Part shown: one piece after another, positions 16,907-24,791 of the stretch
How the letters are laid out: every line of letters begins with the position of its first letter
Numbering within the stretch: the stretch's first letter is position 1
Assembly: GCA_031554725.1 (NCBI GenBank)
Contig: JAVBUZ010000123.1
Coordinates: forward strand, 1 to 45,525
DNA: 45,525 bases
Direction of reading: 5' to 3'
Source: JAVBUZ01 sp031554725
Lineage (GTDB): Bacteria > Bacillota > Clostridia > Lachnospirales > Lachnospiraceae
Program-made: the position numbers and the translations under genes
Notes under the pieces: generated by a model
Told to the model about the DNA's origin: nothing
Databases searched by the model: none
The model's input: only the letters and a program-made list of their open reading frames with translations

Positions 16907-18034
16907 TTATAGACTATCTAGCAATCTCTTTTTCTCCACCTCAAACTCTTCGCTTGATATCAAGCCTGCCTCTTTCATTAATACTATTTTTTCAATTTTT
17001 TGTTTGAAAATAGACATATCGTCCAAACCCTTTTCTTCTAAATGTGGTATTGTCGGGTTAATTGCATCAGTTGTAATCCCAGCAACTACTGCACCCATGC
17101 CCCCAGCAACTCCTCCCATCATTCCCAAACCAATTCCTGTACTTGAGAAGTTTCCTGCACCCTCATTCTGTGCAACTCGCTCTGCGACATCATAAGCACG
17201 TTCCGCTTGATAGCTATAGCCTTCTTGCTCACGTTTTTTTGCAATTGCTGCGGATTCGATAACCATTCTCTGCGCGCTAGTTTCCTGCTCAATTATGCCT
17301 ACTTGCTGTCGTAAATGAGCATTTGCAATATCTGTGTATTGACGTATATGTATGTCCTTAAAAGACTCATAAGCTCTGTCTCCATCCGGCTTCACTATCG
17401 TTGTAACAAAAAATCGTTCAAGAGATAATCCATAATCTTCAAAGTCCGGACTTAATTGTCTATGCAGGCTTTCAGATAATTCTCCCATATACGAATCAAT
17501 TTCAAAGATACCAAATTCACTGTTCTGCATTGTTTTTGCAAGATATGGTTTTATTCTTGCCATAAGAAATGAACGAAAAACTTGTACCGCTCCTGTTTGG
17601 AGAAGCCCTTTTTCCGTACCCACTAGTTTTACAAGTAACTTTCTTGAATCTACTACCCGTAGTGACATTTCGCCAGATGCACCAATTTTTAGGGGGAACT
17701 TGTATGTTGGCTCCATATATTGAACTTGACTATCCGTCCCCCACTTTATCGACATTTGTTCTGTCTTATTTATAAAATATATCTCACAATGAAAAGGTGT
17801 CTGATCACCCGTTGGTTTATTTAAAAACTTTCCAATCAGCGGAATATTTTGTGTTTCAATCGTATGGCGCCCCGGCCCAAATAAATCCAGTGCCTGACCA
17901 TTCATAAAAAATATTGCTTCTTGAGATTCATGAACAATAATCTGAGTTCCAGTATTAAAGTCTTCTATTGGTGATTTCCATACAAAAGTATTATTATCCC
18001 CTTCATATTTAATAACCTGAAATATATCTGCCAT
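16907..18034 (-). CDS. SPFH-domain protein with C-terminal SHOCT-like motif (YdjI-like)
   Basis: 375 residues from the ATG at 18034, chosen because GGGAGGAAATAAT precedes it. Residues 1 to about 230 resemble the SPFH family often labelled virion core protein-like or YdjI (MADIFQVIKYEG, then IVHESQEAIFFMNGQ and GPGRHTIETQNIPLIG). A coiled Gln/Glu/Ala-rich helix follows (about 235-290), then a glycine-rich linker (GLGMMGGVAGGMGAV), then a short helical hairpin with KIEKIVLMKEAGLIS and EEFEVEKKRLLDSL that matches the SHOCT oligomerisation motif. There is no clear membrane helix, so association with membrane is likely peripheral, as in flotillin-type scaffolds. In Bacillus, YdjI belongs to a PspA-linked membrane-stress operon. 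Here it lies between two TIR genes. Confidence 0.9.
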   Translation of the reverse strand: MADIFQVIKYEGDNNTFVWKSPIEDFNTGTQIIVHESQEAIFFMNGQALDLFGPGRHTIETQNIPLIGKFLNKPTGDQTPFHCEIYFINKTEQMSIKWGTDSQVQYMEPTYKFPLKIGASGEMSLRVVDSRKLLVKLVGTEKGLLQTGAVQVFRSFLMARIKPYLAKTMQNSEFGIFEIDSYMGELSESLHRQLSPDFEDYGLSLERFFVTTIVKPDGDRAYESFKDIHIRQYTDIANAHLRQQVGIIEQETSAQRMVIESAAIAKKREQEGYSYQAERAYDVAERVAQNEGAGNFSSTGIGLGMMGGVAGGMGAVVAGITTDAINPTIPHLEEKGLDDMSIFKQKIEKIVLMKEAGLISSEEFEVEKKRLLDSL

Positions 18035-18087
18035 ATTATTTCCTCCCACTTATACTAATTATATAGTTTGCAAAAATATATCTTTAA

Positions 18088-19983
18088 TTAATCTTTAATT
18101 AATCTTTCTCTAAGCTGATCCATCTCAGAATCAGCCGGTCTGTCAATGCCTATGCTTTTGCACCTCTTAGCTAAAAAAATCTCCGTTATTTTGTCTTTGC
18201 CATATGCGAGATATTTTTTGTACTCCGCAATTTGTTCTTCTAATTTTGCAATTTCAGAATTAATTATTTCAATTTTCTCGTAAGTCTTCTTTACATCTAC
18301 ATTATAGCGGACTTCCGTTTCCTTTTTATTCTTCTCCGCTTCACCCAAACACAGCCTCGCATCATTAATAACTTTTTCTTTTTCCTTTTTATCGCTTAAC
18401 GGAGTAAATAATAATGCAATACCTATCGCTCCAATCGATACCCCTATAATTTTAAAACCTCCTATATAATCAGATTCTGTCCTTCCCAAGTAAAAAAGAA
18501 GGGCCGCTAACACAAGAAACACCACTCCAGCTATTAGTGAAACAAGTCCCGTTGGTTTTACCCTTTGCTCTACATAGTAGGCTATTTGTTGTTCTTTATT
18601 AGAAATAATTCTATCGCAGTCCGACATTTGTTCACAAAAAGCTTCTTCCTGTTGCATTTTAATTTGCTCCTCTTGTTTTTTTGCTTCAACACACAATTTC
18701 ATTCGCGCATTTAAGCTATCAAGACTCTCTTCTATCGCAGAAATCTCATTGTCAGCATCGGAACTTGCCTGTATCTTAATGTATGTGACATACTGCGCTT
18801 CAAGCGGATAATACTCTTCTGCTTCAGACAACTCTTTAACATACTTCAACCACGTATTTATGGCAGAGATATCTTGAGTAAATACAGATAAGTTTTTTGT
18901 TTGGCAAATAATTAATCCCCACCACCCTCTATAATCTTCTGGGTATTCTTTGGTAATACGGTTAAAAACCTCCTGTGCAGCAGGATAATTATCAAGTCGT
19001 AAATATGTATTGCTATTTAGAATCAATCGTTCAAGGGTATTCGTTGAAGGGGTATCCACCGATGACATAGATATCTTCTTTACTGTAGCGGATTCCAAAA
19101 CCTTCCTAATGCCTCGTATTATGTCTTGAATAAAACCAATTTTACTCATATCCTGAGACTGAAGCATAGCAAGTTCATCGGGCAAATCATATGGATCCAT
19201 ATCGCGATAACACGGAATTAACATTCGAGTTTTATCACCCTTCATAATGGAAAGAAATCGACTCCACTCATTTTTCACCCATGTTGCATTAAAATTCTCT
19301 GCCGATGTTCCTATCACTACCATGACCTTGGCACTATTTAATGCTGCAAAAATATAAGGTTCGTACTCTATTCCAAGTTTTTCCTCCAACGTAAGCCGCG
19401 AGAAAAAAACTTTATACCCCACATTTGTGAGTTCATAATAAATATCCTGAGCAATTATGCTTTCTTTTGTACGGCTTCCCCCATTACTCGTTTCCTTATA
19501 GCATATGAATACATCAAATGGTTCTTCCTGCTTGGATATAGACAAGATAGACTTTTGTATCTCAGCTATCTTTTTTGCTTCTTCTGTGTAAATACTGGCC
19601 GTATAACTGTCTGAATGTTCAATCGCCGCCATATAATCCATATCGTTTAAAAACGCATTATAGCTTGTGCGATGGCAAGTTGGTATTCGCTCCCCACTTT
19701 TAGGATCTTCAACATACTCAATACCATAGCGGCACAGCGCTAAGCACCAATGTGCTTCTGCATTTGTTTCATCTAGCTCAACTATACGCTCAAATACTAC
19801 GGATGCTTTATCAAATTCCCCTCGCATGCGTAGCATATTTCCCCTATTGAACAACCCTACTTTTTGATCATCATCTATTTTAGGAATCGTTGTTGTACAC
19901 CCACATGAACTGCATGTACCTATCGTTTTGTCAAGGGATATATCAATATCCCCTCCACATATTTTGCATTTTAATAATTCCAT
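18088..19983 (-). CDS. TIR-domain protein with zinc ribbon, TPR repeats and two membrane segments
   Basis: 631 residues from the ATG at 19983, chosen because AAAGGG lies six bases upstream; an upstream in-frame start at 20016 lacks a site. The first 300 residues are collinear with the TIR protein at 14396-16150: zinc ribbon C6, C9, C24, C27, then TPR-like helices, then TIR from PFDVFICYKET with the candidate catalytic Glu239 in WVKNEW. The C-terminal half differs: TPR-like repeats, a coiled coil, two hydrophobic segments (LVSLIAGVVFLVLAALLFYL and IIGVSIGAIGIALLF) near residues 460-520, and another coiled coil. It is probably membrane-anchored and is first in the operon. The two TIR genes look like an old duplication with divergent tails. 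Confidence 0.88.
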   Translation of the reverse strand: MELLKCKICGGDIDISLDKTIGTCSSCGCTTTIPKIDDDQKVGLFNRGNMLRMRGEFDKASVVFERIVELDETNAEAHWCLALCRYGIEYVEDPKSGERIPTCHRTSYNAFLNDMDYMAAIEHSDSYTASIYTEEAKKIAEIQKSILSISKQEEPFDVFICYKETSNGGSRTKESIIAQDIYYELTNVGYKVFFSRLTLEEKLGIEYEPYIFAALNSAKVMVVIGTSAENFNATWVKNEWSRFLSIMKGDKTRMLIPCYRDMDPYDLPDELAMLQSQDMSKIGFIQDIIRGIRKVLESATVKKISMSSVDTPSTNTLERLILNSNTYLRLDNYPAAQEVFNRITKEYPEDYRGWWGLIICQTKNLSVFTQDISAINTWLKYVKELSEAEEYYPLEAQYVTYIKIQASSDADNEISAIEESLDSLNARMKLCVEAKKQEEQIKMQQEEAFCEQMSDCDRIISNKEQQIAYYVEQRVKPTGLVSLIAGVVFLVLAALLFYLGRTESDYIGGFKIIGVSIGAIGIALLFTPLSDKKEKEKVINDARLCLGEAEKNKKETEVRYNVDVKKTYEKIEIINSEIAKLEEQIAEYKKYLAYGKDKITEIFLAKRCKSIGIDRPADSEMDQLRERLIKD

Positions 19984-20026
19984 AGAATTCCCTTTCATCT
20001 TAAGGATCTTTACCAAATCTATAAAT

Positions 20027-20055
20027 ATTATATACTACAGAATGTTCATTGAAAA
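20027..20055 (-). promoter_or_regulatory. Likely promoter of the TIR-SPFH operon
   Basis: On the minus strand TTTTCA (20050-20055) and a consensus TATAAT (20027-20032) are spaced by 17 bases, 44 bases before the first TIR start. The -35 box matches consensus at only four positions. Confidence 0.5.
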
Positions 20056-20139
20056 GTGCAAATTCATTTGGTTTTATATCTATTTATTCGCAAAGCCTTT
20101 AAGTGAAGTCAAGTTGTGCTAAACTTTTATGCAAAAAGC

Positions 20140-20174
20140 CAAAATTAAAAGCCTCTTTTTAAAATGAGAGGCTT
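20140..20174 (-). terminator. Intrinsic terminator after the YghZ-like gene
   Basis: Minus strand AAGCCTCT pairs with AGAGGCTT around a ten-base loop, followed by TTAATTTT. It separates the aldo/keto reductase from the TIR-SPFH operon. Confidence 0.75.
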
Positions 20175-20245
20175 AAATCTTACAATAACACAATATTTTA
20201 ATGTTTTCTTAAACTGTATTTGGCATTATTCCTTTGGCATATCCA

Positions 20246-21259
20246 TTATGCATTTACAATTGATTCAATCTCTGCTAGCTCTCCTGCGCTCAATGGTGCT
20301 GCCTTTAGAATACCAATGTTTTCTGTAATTTGTTCTGGTTTGGAAGCACCGATTAATACGCTGGTAACCTCTCCATCCTTTAATATCCAAGAAAGTGCCA
20401 TCTGCGCTAATGTCTGTCCTCTATTTAATGCAATTTCGTTGAGGGCTCTTACCTTATTAAGTCTTTCCTCTGTAATGGCTCCCTCTCTTAAAAATCTACC
20501 GTCTGTTTTTACTCTACTATCTTCTGGAATTCCTTTTAAATAACGATCTGTAAGCAGCCCCTGATCTAATGGGCAAAATGCAATAATACCTACTCCATTA
20601 GCCGCCGCATAGCTCTTTAGTCCATCCTTTTCAATTGCTCTGTTGAAAATAGAATAGCTTCTCTGATTAATAATAAAAGGAGTTTTTAACTCTTTTAAAA
20701 TTTCCACTGCCGCCTGTGTTTGTTCTTTATTATAATTCGAAATACCTACATATAAAGCTTTGCCACTCTTAACAATTCCATCAAGTGCTAGCATAGTCTC
20801 TTCTAGTGGAGTTTCTGAGTCTGGTCTATGATGGTAAAAAATATCTACATAATCTAAGCCCATTCTCTTTAAGCTTTGATCTAAACTGGCAACCAAATAT
20901 TTCTTGCTTCCATGATCCCCGTATGGTCCCTTCCACATATCATATCCTGCCTTTGTAGAAATAACCATCTCGTCTCTATATGCACCCATCCCCTTTGTTA
21001 AAATGCGGCCGAAGTTTTCTTCTGCTGCCCCTGGAATTGGGCCATAGTTATTTGCCAAGTCAAAATGTGTAATTCCCTGATCAAAAGCAGTCTGGCACAT
21101 TGCCATCATATTGTCAAAATTTCCATTGCTTCCAAAGTTGTGCCAAAGTCCCAGCGAAACTGCTGGAAGCTTTAAGCCACTATTTCCACATCTAAAATAT
21201 TTCATCTCATCGTAACGTTTTTCGTCTGCTATATAGTGTTCGTAACCTGCGTAATTCAT
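20246..21259 (-). CDS. yghZ: Aldo/keto reductase, YghZ-like (L-glyceraldehyde 3-phosphate reductase family)
   Basis: A 337-residue aldo/keto reductase closely resembling E. coli YghZ from end to end: LPAVSLGLWHNFG, ITHFDLANNYGPIPGAAEENFGR (Asp and Tyr of the active site, near residue 80), STKAGYDMWKGPYG (Lys), YLVASLDQSLKRMGLDYVDI, and the late SVLIGASKPEQITEN cofactor loop. YghZ reduces L-glyceraldehyde 3-phosphate and methylglyoxal-like aldehydes with NADPH, a detoxification role. There is no Fe-S tail, unlike the reductase at 10387-11415. It appears to be a single-gene unit ended by the hairpin at 20140-20174. The start ATG has AAGGTGGG upstream. Confidence 0.93.
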   Translation of the reverse strand: MNYAGYEHYIADEKRYDEMKYFRCGNSGLKLPAVSLGLWHNFGSNGNFDNMMAMCQTAFDQGITHFDLANNYGPIPGAAEENFGRILTKGMGAYRDEMVISTKAGYDMWKGPYGDHGSKKYLVASLDQSLKRMGLDYVDIFYHHRPDSETPLEETMLALDGIVKSGKALYVGISNYNKEQTQAAVEILKELKTPFIINQRSYSIFNRAIEKDGLKSYAAANGVGIIAFCPLDQGLLTDRYLKGIPEDSRVKTDGRFLREGAITEERLNKVRALNEIALNRGQTLAQMALSWILKDGEVTSVLIGASKPEQITENIGILKAAPLSAGELAEIESIVNA

Positions 21260-21329
21260 ATTTTCCCCACCTTCTTATATTTTCTATACCTTACTGAATC
21301 TTACTACAATTTTGTTTTTTTGGCAAACG

Positions 21330-21370
21330 AAATGAACCCCTAGATGGTGGAAGCACCTAGGAGTTCATTT
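21330..21370 (-). terminator. Long hairpin downstream of amt
   Basis: AAATGAACTCCTAG pairs with CTAGGGGTTCATTT (one G-T pair) around a 13-base loop. No T-run follows directly, only CGTTTGCC, so it is either a weak terminator or an mRNA-end stabilising structure. Confidence 0.6.
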
Positions 21371-21406
21371 CACACATATATTAACTAAGGATTAGATGAA
21401 CGCTAC

Positions 21407-22612
21407 TTATATTTTTTTATAGTTAGCTGGCTGAAAATCTGGATAAGCAGATTCCAGTCCATGCTCTGCTGGGTCTAAGCCCTCAATTTCCTCTTCTGGC
21501 TTTACTCTAAGCCCAATGGTTTTCTTCAATATCGTAAAGAGAATTAGCATACACACTGTCGTCCAGCCTCCTACACATATTACACCAAGTGCCTGTATTC
21601 TTAACTGCTGGAAACCACCGCCATAGAAAAGACCTGTGTTGTAATCCAAGAGACCTACCATCAATGTACCAAACATACCGCAAGCACCATGTACTGCTAC
21701 CGCACCTACAGGATCATCTACTTTAAGCTTGTTTTCAACCACAAGAACCACTACACAAACGATAATACCGGCAATGGCACCAATAATAAACGCACCAACA
21801 ACATCTACATTTCTACATCCGGCAGTAACTGCTACCAAGCCCGCAAGTGATCCATTTAATGTCATAGATACATCTGGTTTCCCATTTTTAATCCATGTAA
21901 AGATCATTGCTGTACAAGAAGCTGCCGCAGGTGCAACTGTTGTGGTTGCAAAAATCTGAGCAAGTTCAATGGTATCCTTTGCAGCAGCACCATTAAATCC
22001 ATACCAAGCGAACCAAAGAATAAATACACCAAGAGAACCAAGTGCAATATTATGACCTAAGATAGGTTTTGATTTACCATTTTCATCGTATTTTCCAATA
22101 CGGGGGCCTAGGAATGCTGCACCAATAAATGCAGAAATACCACCTACCATATGAATTGCACAAGAGCCTGCAAAATCAACAAAACCTAGGTCTGTAAGCC
22201 ATGCTGTTCCGCCCCAAATCCAATGAGCTTCCACAGGGTAAATAATTAAACTAATTACAAAGCTGTAAATACAGTAAGTAATAAATTTAGTACGTTCTGC
22301 CATAGCACCTGATACAATCGTTGCTGCGGTTGCACAAAATACTAGGTTAAAAACAAAGCCAGACCAATCCGTAGTTGCAAAATCAGTAAAAGGATTTAGT
22401 CCCCAGCCTATAAACTTGTTGCCCACACCACAAAGAAGGTTATAACCAACTAAATAAAATGCTACTGTTCCAAGACAAAAGTCCATTAAGTTCTTCATAA
22501 TAATGTTTCCTGTGTTTTTTGCTCTTGTAAAGCCAGCCTCTACCATAGCAAAACCACACTGCATAAAAAACACCAACGCTGCTCCCATTAGGAACCATAC
22601 ACTCATATCCAT
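21407..22612 (-). CDS. amt: Ammonium transporter
   Basis: A polytopic channel of the Amt/Rh family that takes up ammonium. It has 401 residues and about eleven hydrophobic helices. Visible signatures are AMVEAGFTRAKNTGNIIMKN near residue 25, DFAGSCAIHMVGGISAFIGA near residue 145 (containing the first pore His) and AVAVHGACGMFGTLMVG near residue 300 (the second pore His). The mature N-terminus lacks a long signal peptide. The ATG at 22612 has AGGAGG eight bases upstream. It follows glnK by 116 bases; the gap contains a perfect 16-base palindrome. GlnK is expected to plug the channel when ammonium is plentiful. Confidence 0.97.
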   Translation of the reverse strand: MDMSVWFLMGAALVFFMQCGFAMVEAGFTRAKNTGNIIMKNLMDFCLGTVAFYLVGYNLLCGVGNKFIGWGLNPFTDFATTDWSGFVFNLVFCATAATIVSGAMAERTKFITYCIYSFVISLIIYPVEAHWIWGGTAWLTDLGFVDFAGSCAIHMVGGISAFIGAAFLGPRIGKYDENGKSKPILGHNIALGSLGVFILWFAWYGFNGAAAKDTIELAQIFATTTVAPAAASCTAMIFTWIKNGKPDVSMTLNGSLAGLVAVTAGCRNVDVVGAFIIGAIAGIIVCVVVLVVENKLKVDDPVGAVAVHGACGMFGTLMVGLLDYNTGLFYGGGFQQLRIQALGVICVGGWTTVCMLILFTILKKTIGLRVKPEEEIEGLDPAEHGLESAYPDFQPANYKKI

Positions 22613-22656
22613 ACTTTTTTCCTCCTAAAATATATAATGAAAAAAGGAAACAACTC

Positions 22657-22672
22657 AAAGACTTAAGTCTTT
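22657..22672. promoter_or_regulatory. Perfect 16-base palindrome between glnK and amt
   Basis: AAAGACTTAAGTCTTT reads the same on both strands and lies 45 bases before amt. It could form an mRNA hairpin setting the relative expression of the two genes, or be a protein-binding site. No T-run follows immediately. Confidence 0.45.
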
Positions 22673-22728
22673 TCATTATCTCCTTTGATAAAAATTCATC
22701 ATGTTTACTTTTGTACCTCTTTTATTTT

Positions 22729-23067
22729 TTATAGTGCCTCTGAGCCATGTTCACCAGTACGTATTCTAACCGCATCCTGCACATCCAAGACAAAAATCTT
22801 TCCATCACCATAATTTCCAGTCTTTATCTCTTCTACGACCTTATCAATTACTTCCTCTGCCTTTTCATCTGTAACTACTGTTTCTACTTTAATCTTTGGT
22901 AGTAGATTGACCTTGTACTCTGCGCCTCGGTATTTCTTTACAATACCCTTTTGATTACCATAACCCATGATATTGACAATATTTAGTCCATTCACTTGGC
23001 ATTCATCCAGAATTGCTTTTAAATCTTCCAGTTTTTCTGGCTTGATAATAATTTCTAGCTTTTTCAT
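22729..23067 (-). CDS. glnK: Nitrogen regulatory protein P-II (GlnK/GlnB)
   Basis: A 112-residue PII signalling protein that binds ATP, ADP and 2-oxoglutarate and regulates Amt. It has the ferredoxin-like fold signature KKLEIIIKPEKLEDLKAIL at the N-terminus. The T-loop is GAEYKVNLLPKIKVE, with Tyr51 present as the possible modification site, and the C-terminal block TGNYGDGKIFVLDVQDAVRI ends in RTGEHG. Pairing with amt favours the GlnK subgroup. The ATG at 23067 has a strong GGAGGAGA site. The transcript is expected to start near 23128 and so to begin with the hairpin at 23091-23123. Confidence 0.96.
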   Translation of the reverse strand: MKKLEIIIKPEKLEDLKAILDECQVNGLNIVNIMGYGNQKGIVKKYRGAEYKVNLLPKIKVETVVTDEKAEEVIDKVVEEIKTGNYGDGKIFVLDVQDAVRIRTGEHGSEAL

Positions 23068-23090
23068 ATATTCTCCTCCATTCCATATAA

Positions 23091-23123
23091 AAAGGCGCTT
23101 CTACTATTTGTAGAAACGCCTTT
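23091..23123 (-). terminator. Terminator-like hairpin in the glnK leader
   Basis: Minus strand AAAGGCGTTTCTAC pairs with GTAGAAGCGCCTTT (one mismatch in 14) around AAATA, followed directly by TTT-TA. It ends only 23 bases before the glnK start and begins within a few bases of the predicted transcription start. It can stop read-through from the GNAT gene and may also attenuate glnK-amt. Confidence 0.8.
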
Positions 23124-23134
23124 GTTTGATTTAT

Positions 23135-23162
23135 ATTATACACGTATACAAAACAATGTCAA
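23135..23162 (-). promoter_or_regulatory. Near-consensus sigma-A promoter for glnK-amt
   Basis: On the minus strand TTGACA (23157-23162) and TATAAT (23135-23140) both match consensus exactly, with a 16-base spacer. It lies between the GNAT stop and the leader hairpin. Confidence 0.85.
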
Positions 23163-23168
23163 TATTTT

Positions 23169-24071
23169 TTATAAATTTATATAAAGCCCCTTGTATTCTT
23201 TTTCCCCAATGCTGACATTTCCACCTTGCTTAAAACCAAGCTTTCTACATAACCTTAGAGAAATCTCATTTTCAGCTTCCACAAGTGCCTGAATCCTAGA
23301 AAATTCAAGTTCACCTTTTCCATAATTTAAGATTGATCTACAAACTTCATATGCCACTCCTTGCCCTTGCCAAGGTACCCCTATTACAAACCCTAGCTCA
23401 GGGTCATCAAATCCTTCTCGCATACTAAGGCCTGCTCTTCCAATCACCTCACCCGTTTCCCTTAAAAGCACCGTCCACATTCCAAAACCATAAAAGCCAT
23501 ATACTTTTTCAATATAATCCTTTGTGTACCTAATCTCTGCATCTTTATTCTCAAACAAATCCTCCATATATAGGGTAATGGATGGCTCACTGTAGATATC
23601 ATAAAATGTATCTACATCTTCTACGGTGGTTTCTCTTATTATGCATCTTTGCGTCTCTAAAATCTGCCACGGTTGACCTGCAAATCGTTTGAAGGCTTTT
23701 CGGTAATACTCTATATCAACTTCCTCAATTCCCTCTACAACATACCTTATTTTTGAAAAATCTGCATCTACATTTTCCTCATGAATATAAGCAATCACAT
23801 AATATCCGTTTTCTGCTAACACCTTCGCCACGCCAGAGATATCTGTTATATAAAGGGCTTCTTTTCCATGTAACAAATCAAGGTTCTCAATGTTAATTGT
23901 TTTTTCGTTTTGAAATAGTATTTCTACCTCCTCTTCATAAAAGAGTGACATCGTTTTTTTAATTATTTCTGCCCTATTTTTTTCTTCAATGTACAAATAA
24001 ATATACTTTAACTGTTGCTCCACAACCATCATTCCCCGCTTGTCTTTTTTTTCAAAATGAGTTACTATCAT
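23169..24071 (-). CDS. GNAT-family N-acetyltransferase with an extra N-terminal domain
   Basis: Up to 300 residues. The C-terminal half, from about 145 (TQRCIIRETTVEDVDTFYDI), is an acetyltransferase domain with WTVLLRETGEVIGRAGLS, the acyl-CoA loop region GFVIGVPWQGQGVAYEVCRS, and NEISLRLCRKLGFKQGG: the RimJ/Acetyltransf_3 pattern. The first 140 residues form an alpha/beta domain (ALYITDISGVAKVLAENG, then YVIAYIHEE) that looks like a degraded HAD-type Rossmann unit. Its phosphatase residues are not evident. The substrate is unknown. The start is uncertain: ATG 24071 lacks a ribosome binding site, while GCGGGGA lies just before the codons at 24030 and would suit an internal start there. It diverges from the cyclophilin gene. 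Confidence 0.8.
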   Translation of the reverse strand: MIVTHFEKKDKRGMMVVEQQLKYIYLYIEEKNRAEIIKKTMSLFYEEEVEILFQNEKTINIENLDLLHGKEALYITDISGVAKVLAENGYYVIAYIHEENVDADFSKIRYVVEGIEEVDIEYYRKAFKRFAGQPWQILETQRCIIRETTVEDVDTFYDIYSEPSITLYMEDLFENKDAEIRYTKDYIEKVYGFYGFGMWTVLLRETGEVIGRAGLSMREGFDDPELGFVIGVPWQGQGVAYEVCRSILNYGKGELEFSRIQALVEAENEISLRLCRKLGFKQGGNVSIGEKEYKGLYINL

Positions 24072-24107
24072 TGTAGTATAAATTTAAGTAGAAAGGAAGT
24101 ATAACAA

Positions 24108-24629
24108 ATGGCACAAAACCCTATTGTTACTATAACTATGGAAAGCGGAGACGAAATCAAATTGGAATTATATCCAGAGGTTGCTCCTATTTCTGTAAAT
24201 AACTTTATTAGTTTAGTAAATAAAGGCTACTATAATGGACTTATTTTCCACCGTGTAATTAAAGGATTTATGATTCAAGGAGGTTGCCCAGAAGGCAGCG
24301 GCATGGGTGGTCCTGGCTATAGCATTAAAGGCGAATTTTCTTCAAACGGTGTAGAAAATACCCTAAAGCATACAGAAGGCGTATTATCTATGGCAAGAAG
24401 CATGGCGCCAAACTCTGCTGGCTCTCAATTCTTTATCATGCACAAGAACTCTCCACACCTAGATGGAAGCTATGCTGCCTTTGGTAAGGTAACTGAAGGT
24501 ATGGAAATTGTGAACAAAATTGCTGATACACGTACTGATTTCAGTGATAGACCTCTTGAGCCACAAGTTATGAAAACTATGACCGTAGAGACCTTTGGCG
24601 AAACTTACCCAGAACCAGAGAAAATTTAA
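24108..24629 (+). CDS. ppiB: Peptidyl-prolyl cis-trans isomerase, cyclophilin type
   Basis: A cytoplasmic protein-folding catalyst of 173 residues. Core cyclophilin motifs are in order: ELYPEVAPISVNNFISLVNK, YYNGLIFHRVIKGFMIQGG (catalytic Arg in FHRV, near residue 48), GVLSMARSMAPNSAGSQFFI (Gln and Phe of the active site) and LDGSYAAFGKVTEGMEIVNK. No signal peptide is seen, which favours PpiB over the exported PpiA. The start has AGAAAGGAAG. The gene stands alone and is followed by a hairpin at 24679-24713. Confidence 0.96.
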   Translation: MAQNPIVTITMESGDEIKLELYPEVAPISVNNFISLVNKGYYNGLIFHRVIKGFMIQGGCPEGSGMGGPGYSIKGEFSSNGVENTLKHTEGVLSMARSMAPNSAGSQFFIMHKNSPHLDGSYAAFGKVTEGMEIVNKIADTRTDFSDRPLEPQVMKTMTVETFGETYPEPEKI

Positions 24630-24678
24630 GCAATTATTAGTAATTTTATCCAAAATCTTATAAAATACCGACAATAAG

Positions 24679-24713
24679 TGAACGAGATTGGTACTTAGGT
24701 ACCGTTTCGTTCA
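24679..24713 (+). terminator. Hairpin after ppiB
   Basis: TGAACGA pairs with TCGTTCA, and inside it GGTAC pairs with GTACC around TTAG. The T-rich sequence TATTTTGTTT follows. Confidence 0.65.
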
Positions 24714-24757
24714 TATTTTGTTTACAATTAATTCAAGAAAACTTCATTTAGAAAACA

Positions 24758-24785
24758 TTGTTTAGACATTTGTTTTGCGTATACT
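24758..24785 (+). promoter_or_regulatory. Orphan promoter in the ppiB-fba gap
   Basis: TTGTTT (24758-24763) and TATACT (24780-24785) are spaced by 16 bases. No reading frame follows; the next element is the hairpin at 24867-24892. Confidence 0.4.
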
Positions 24786-24791
24786 ATGACT

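Noticed and set aside
22440..22676. A 78-codon frame starting with AAAGGAG-ATA-ATG between glnK and amt, possibly a leader peptide
   Set aside because: It runs far into amt in another frame, its protein is of low complexity typical of an out-of-frame reading, and amt has its own excellent ribosome binding site.
23091..23123. ANTAR-binding antiterminator site before glnK
   Set aside because: ANTAR targets need two hairpins with hexanucleotide loops carrying conserved A and G. Here there is one hairpin with a five-base loop.
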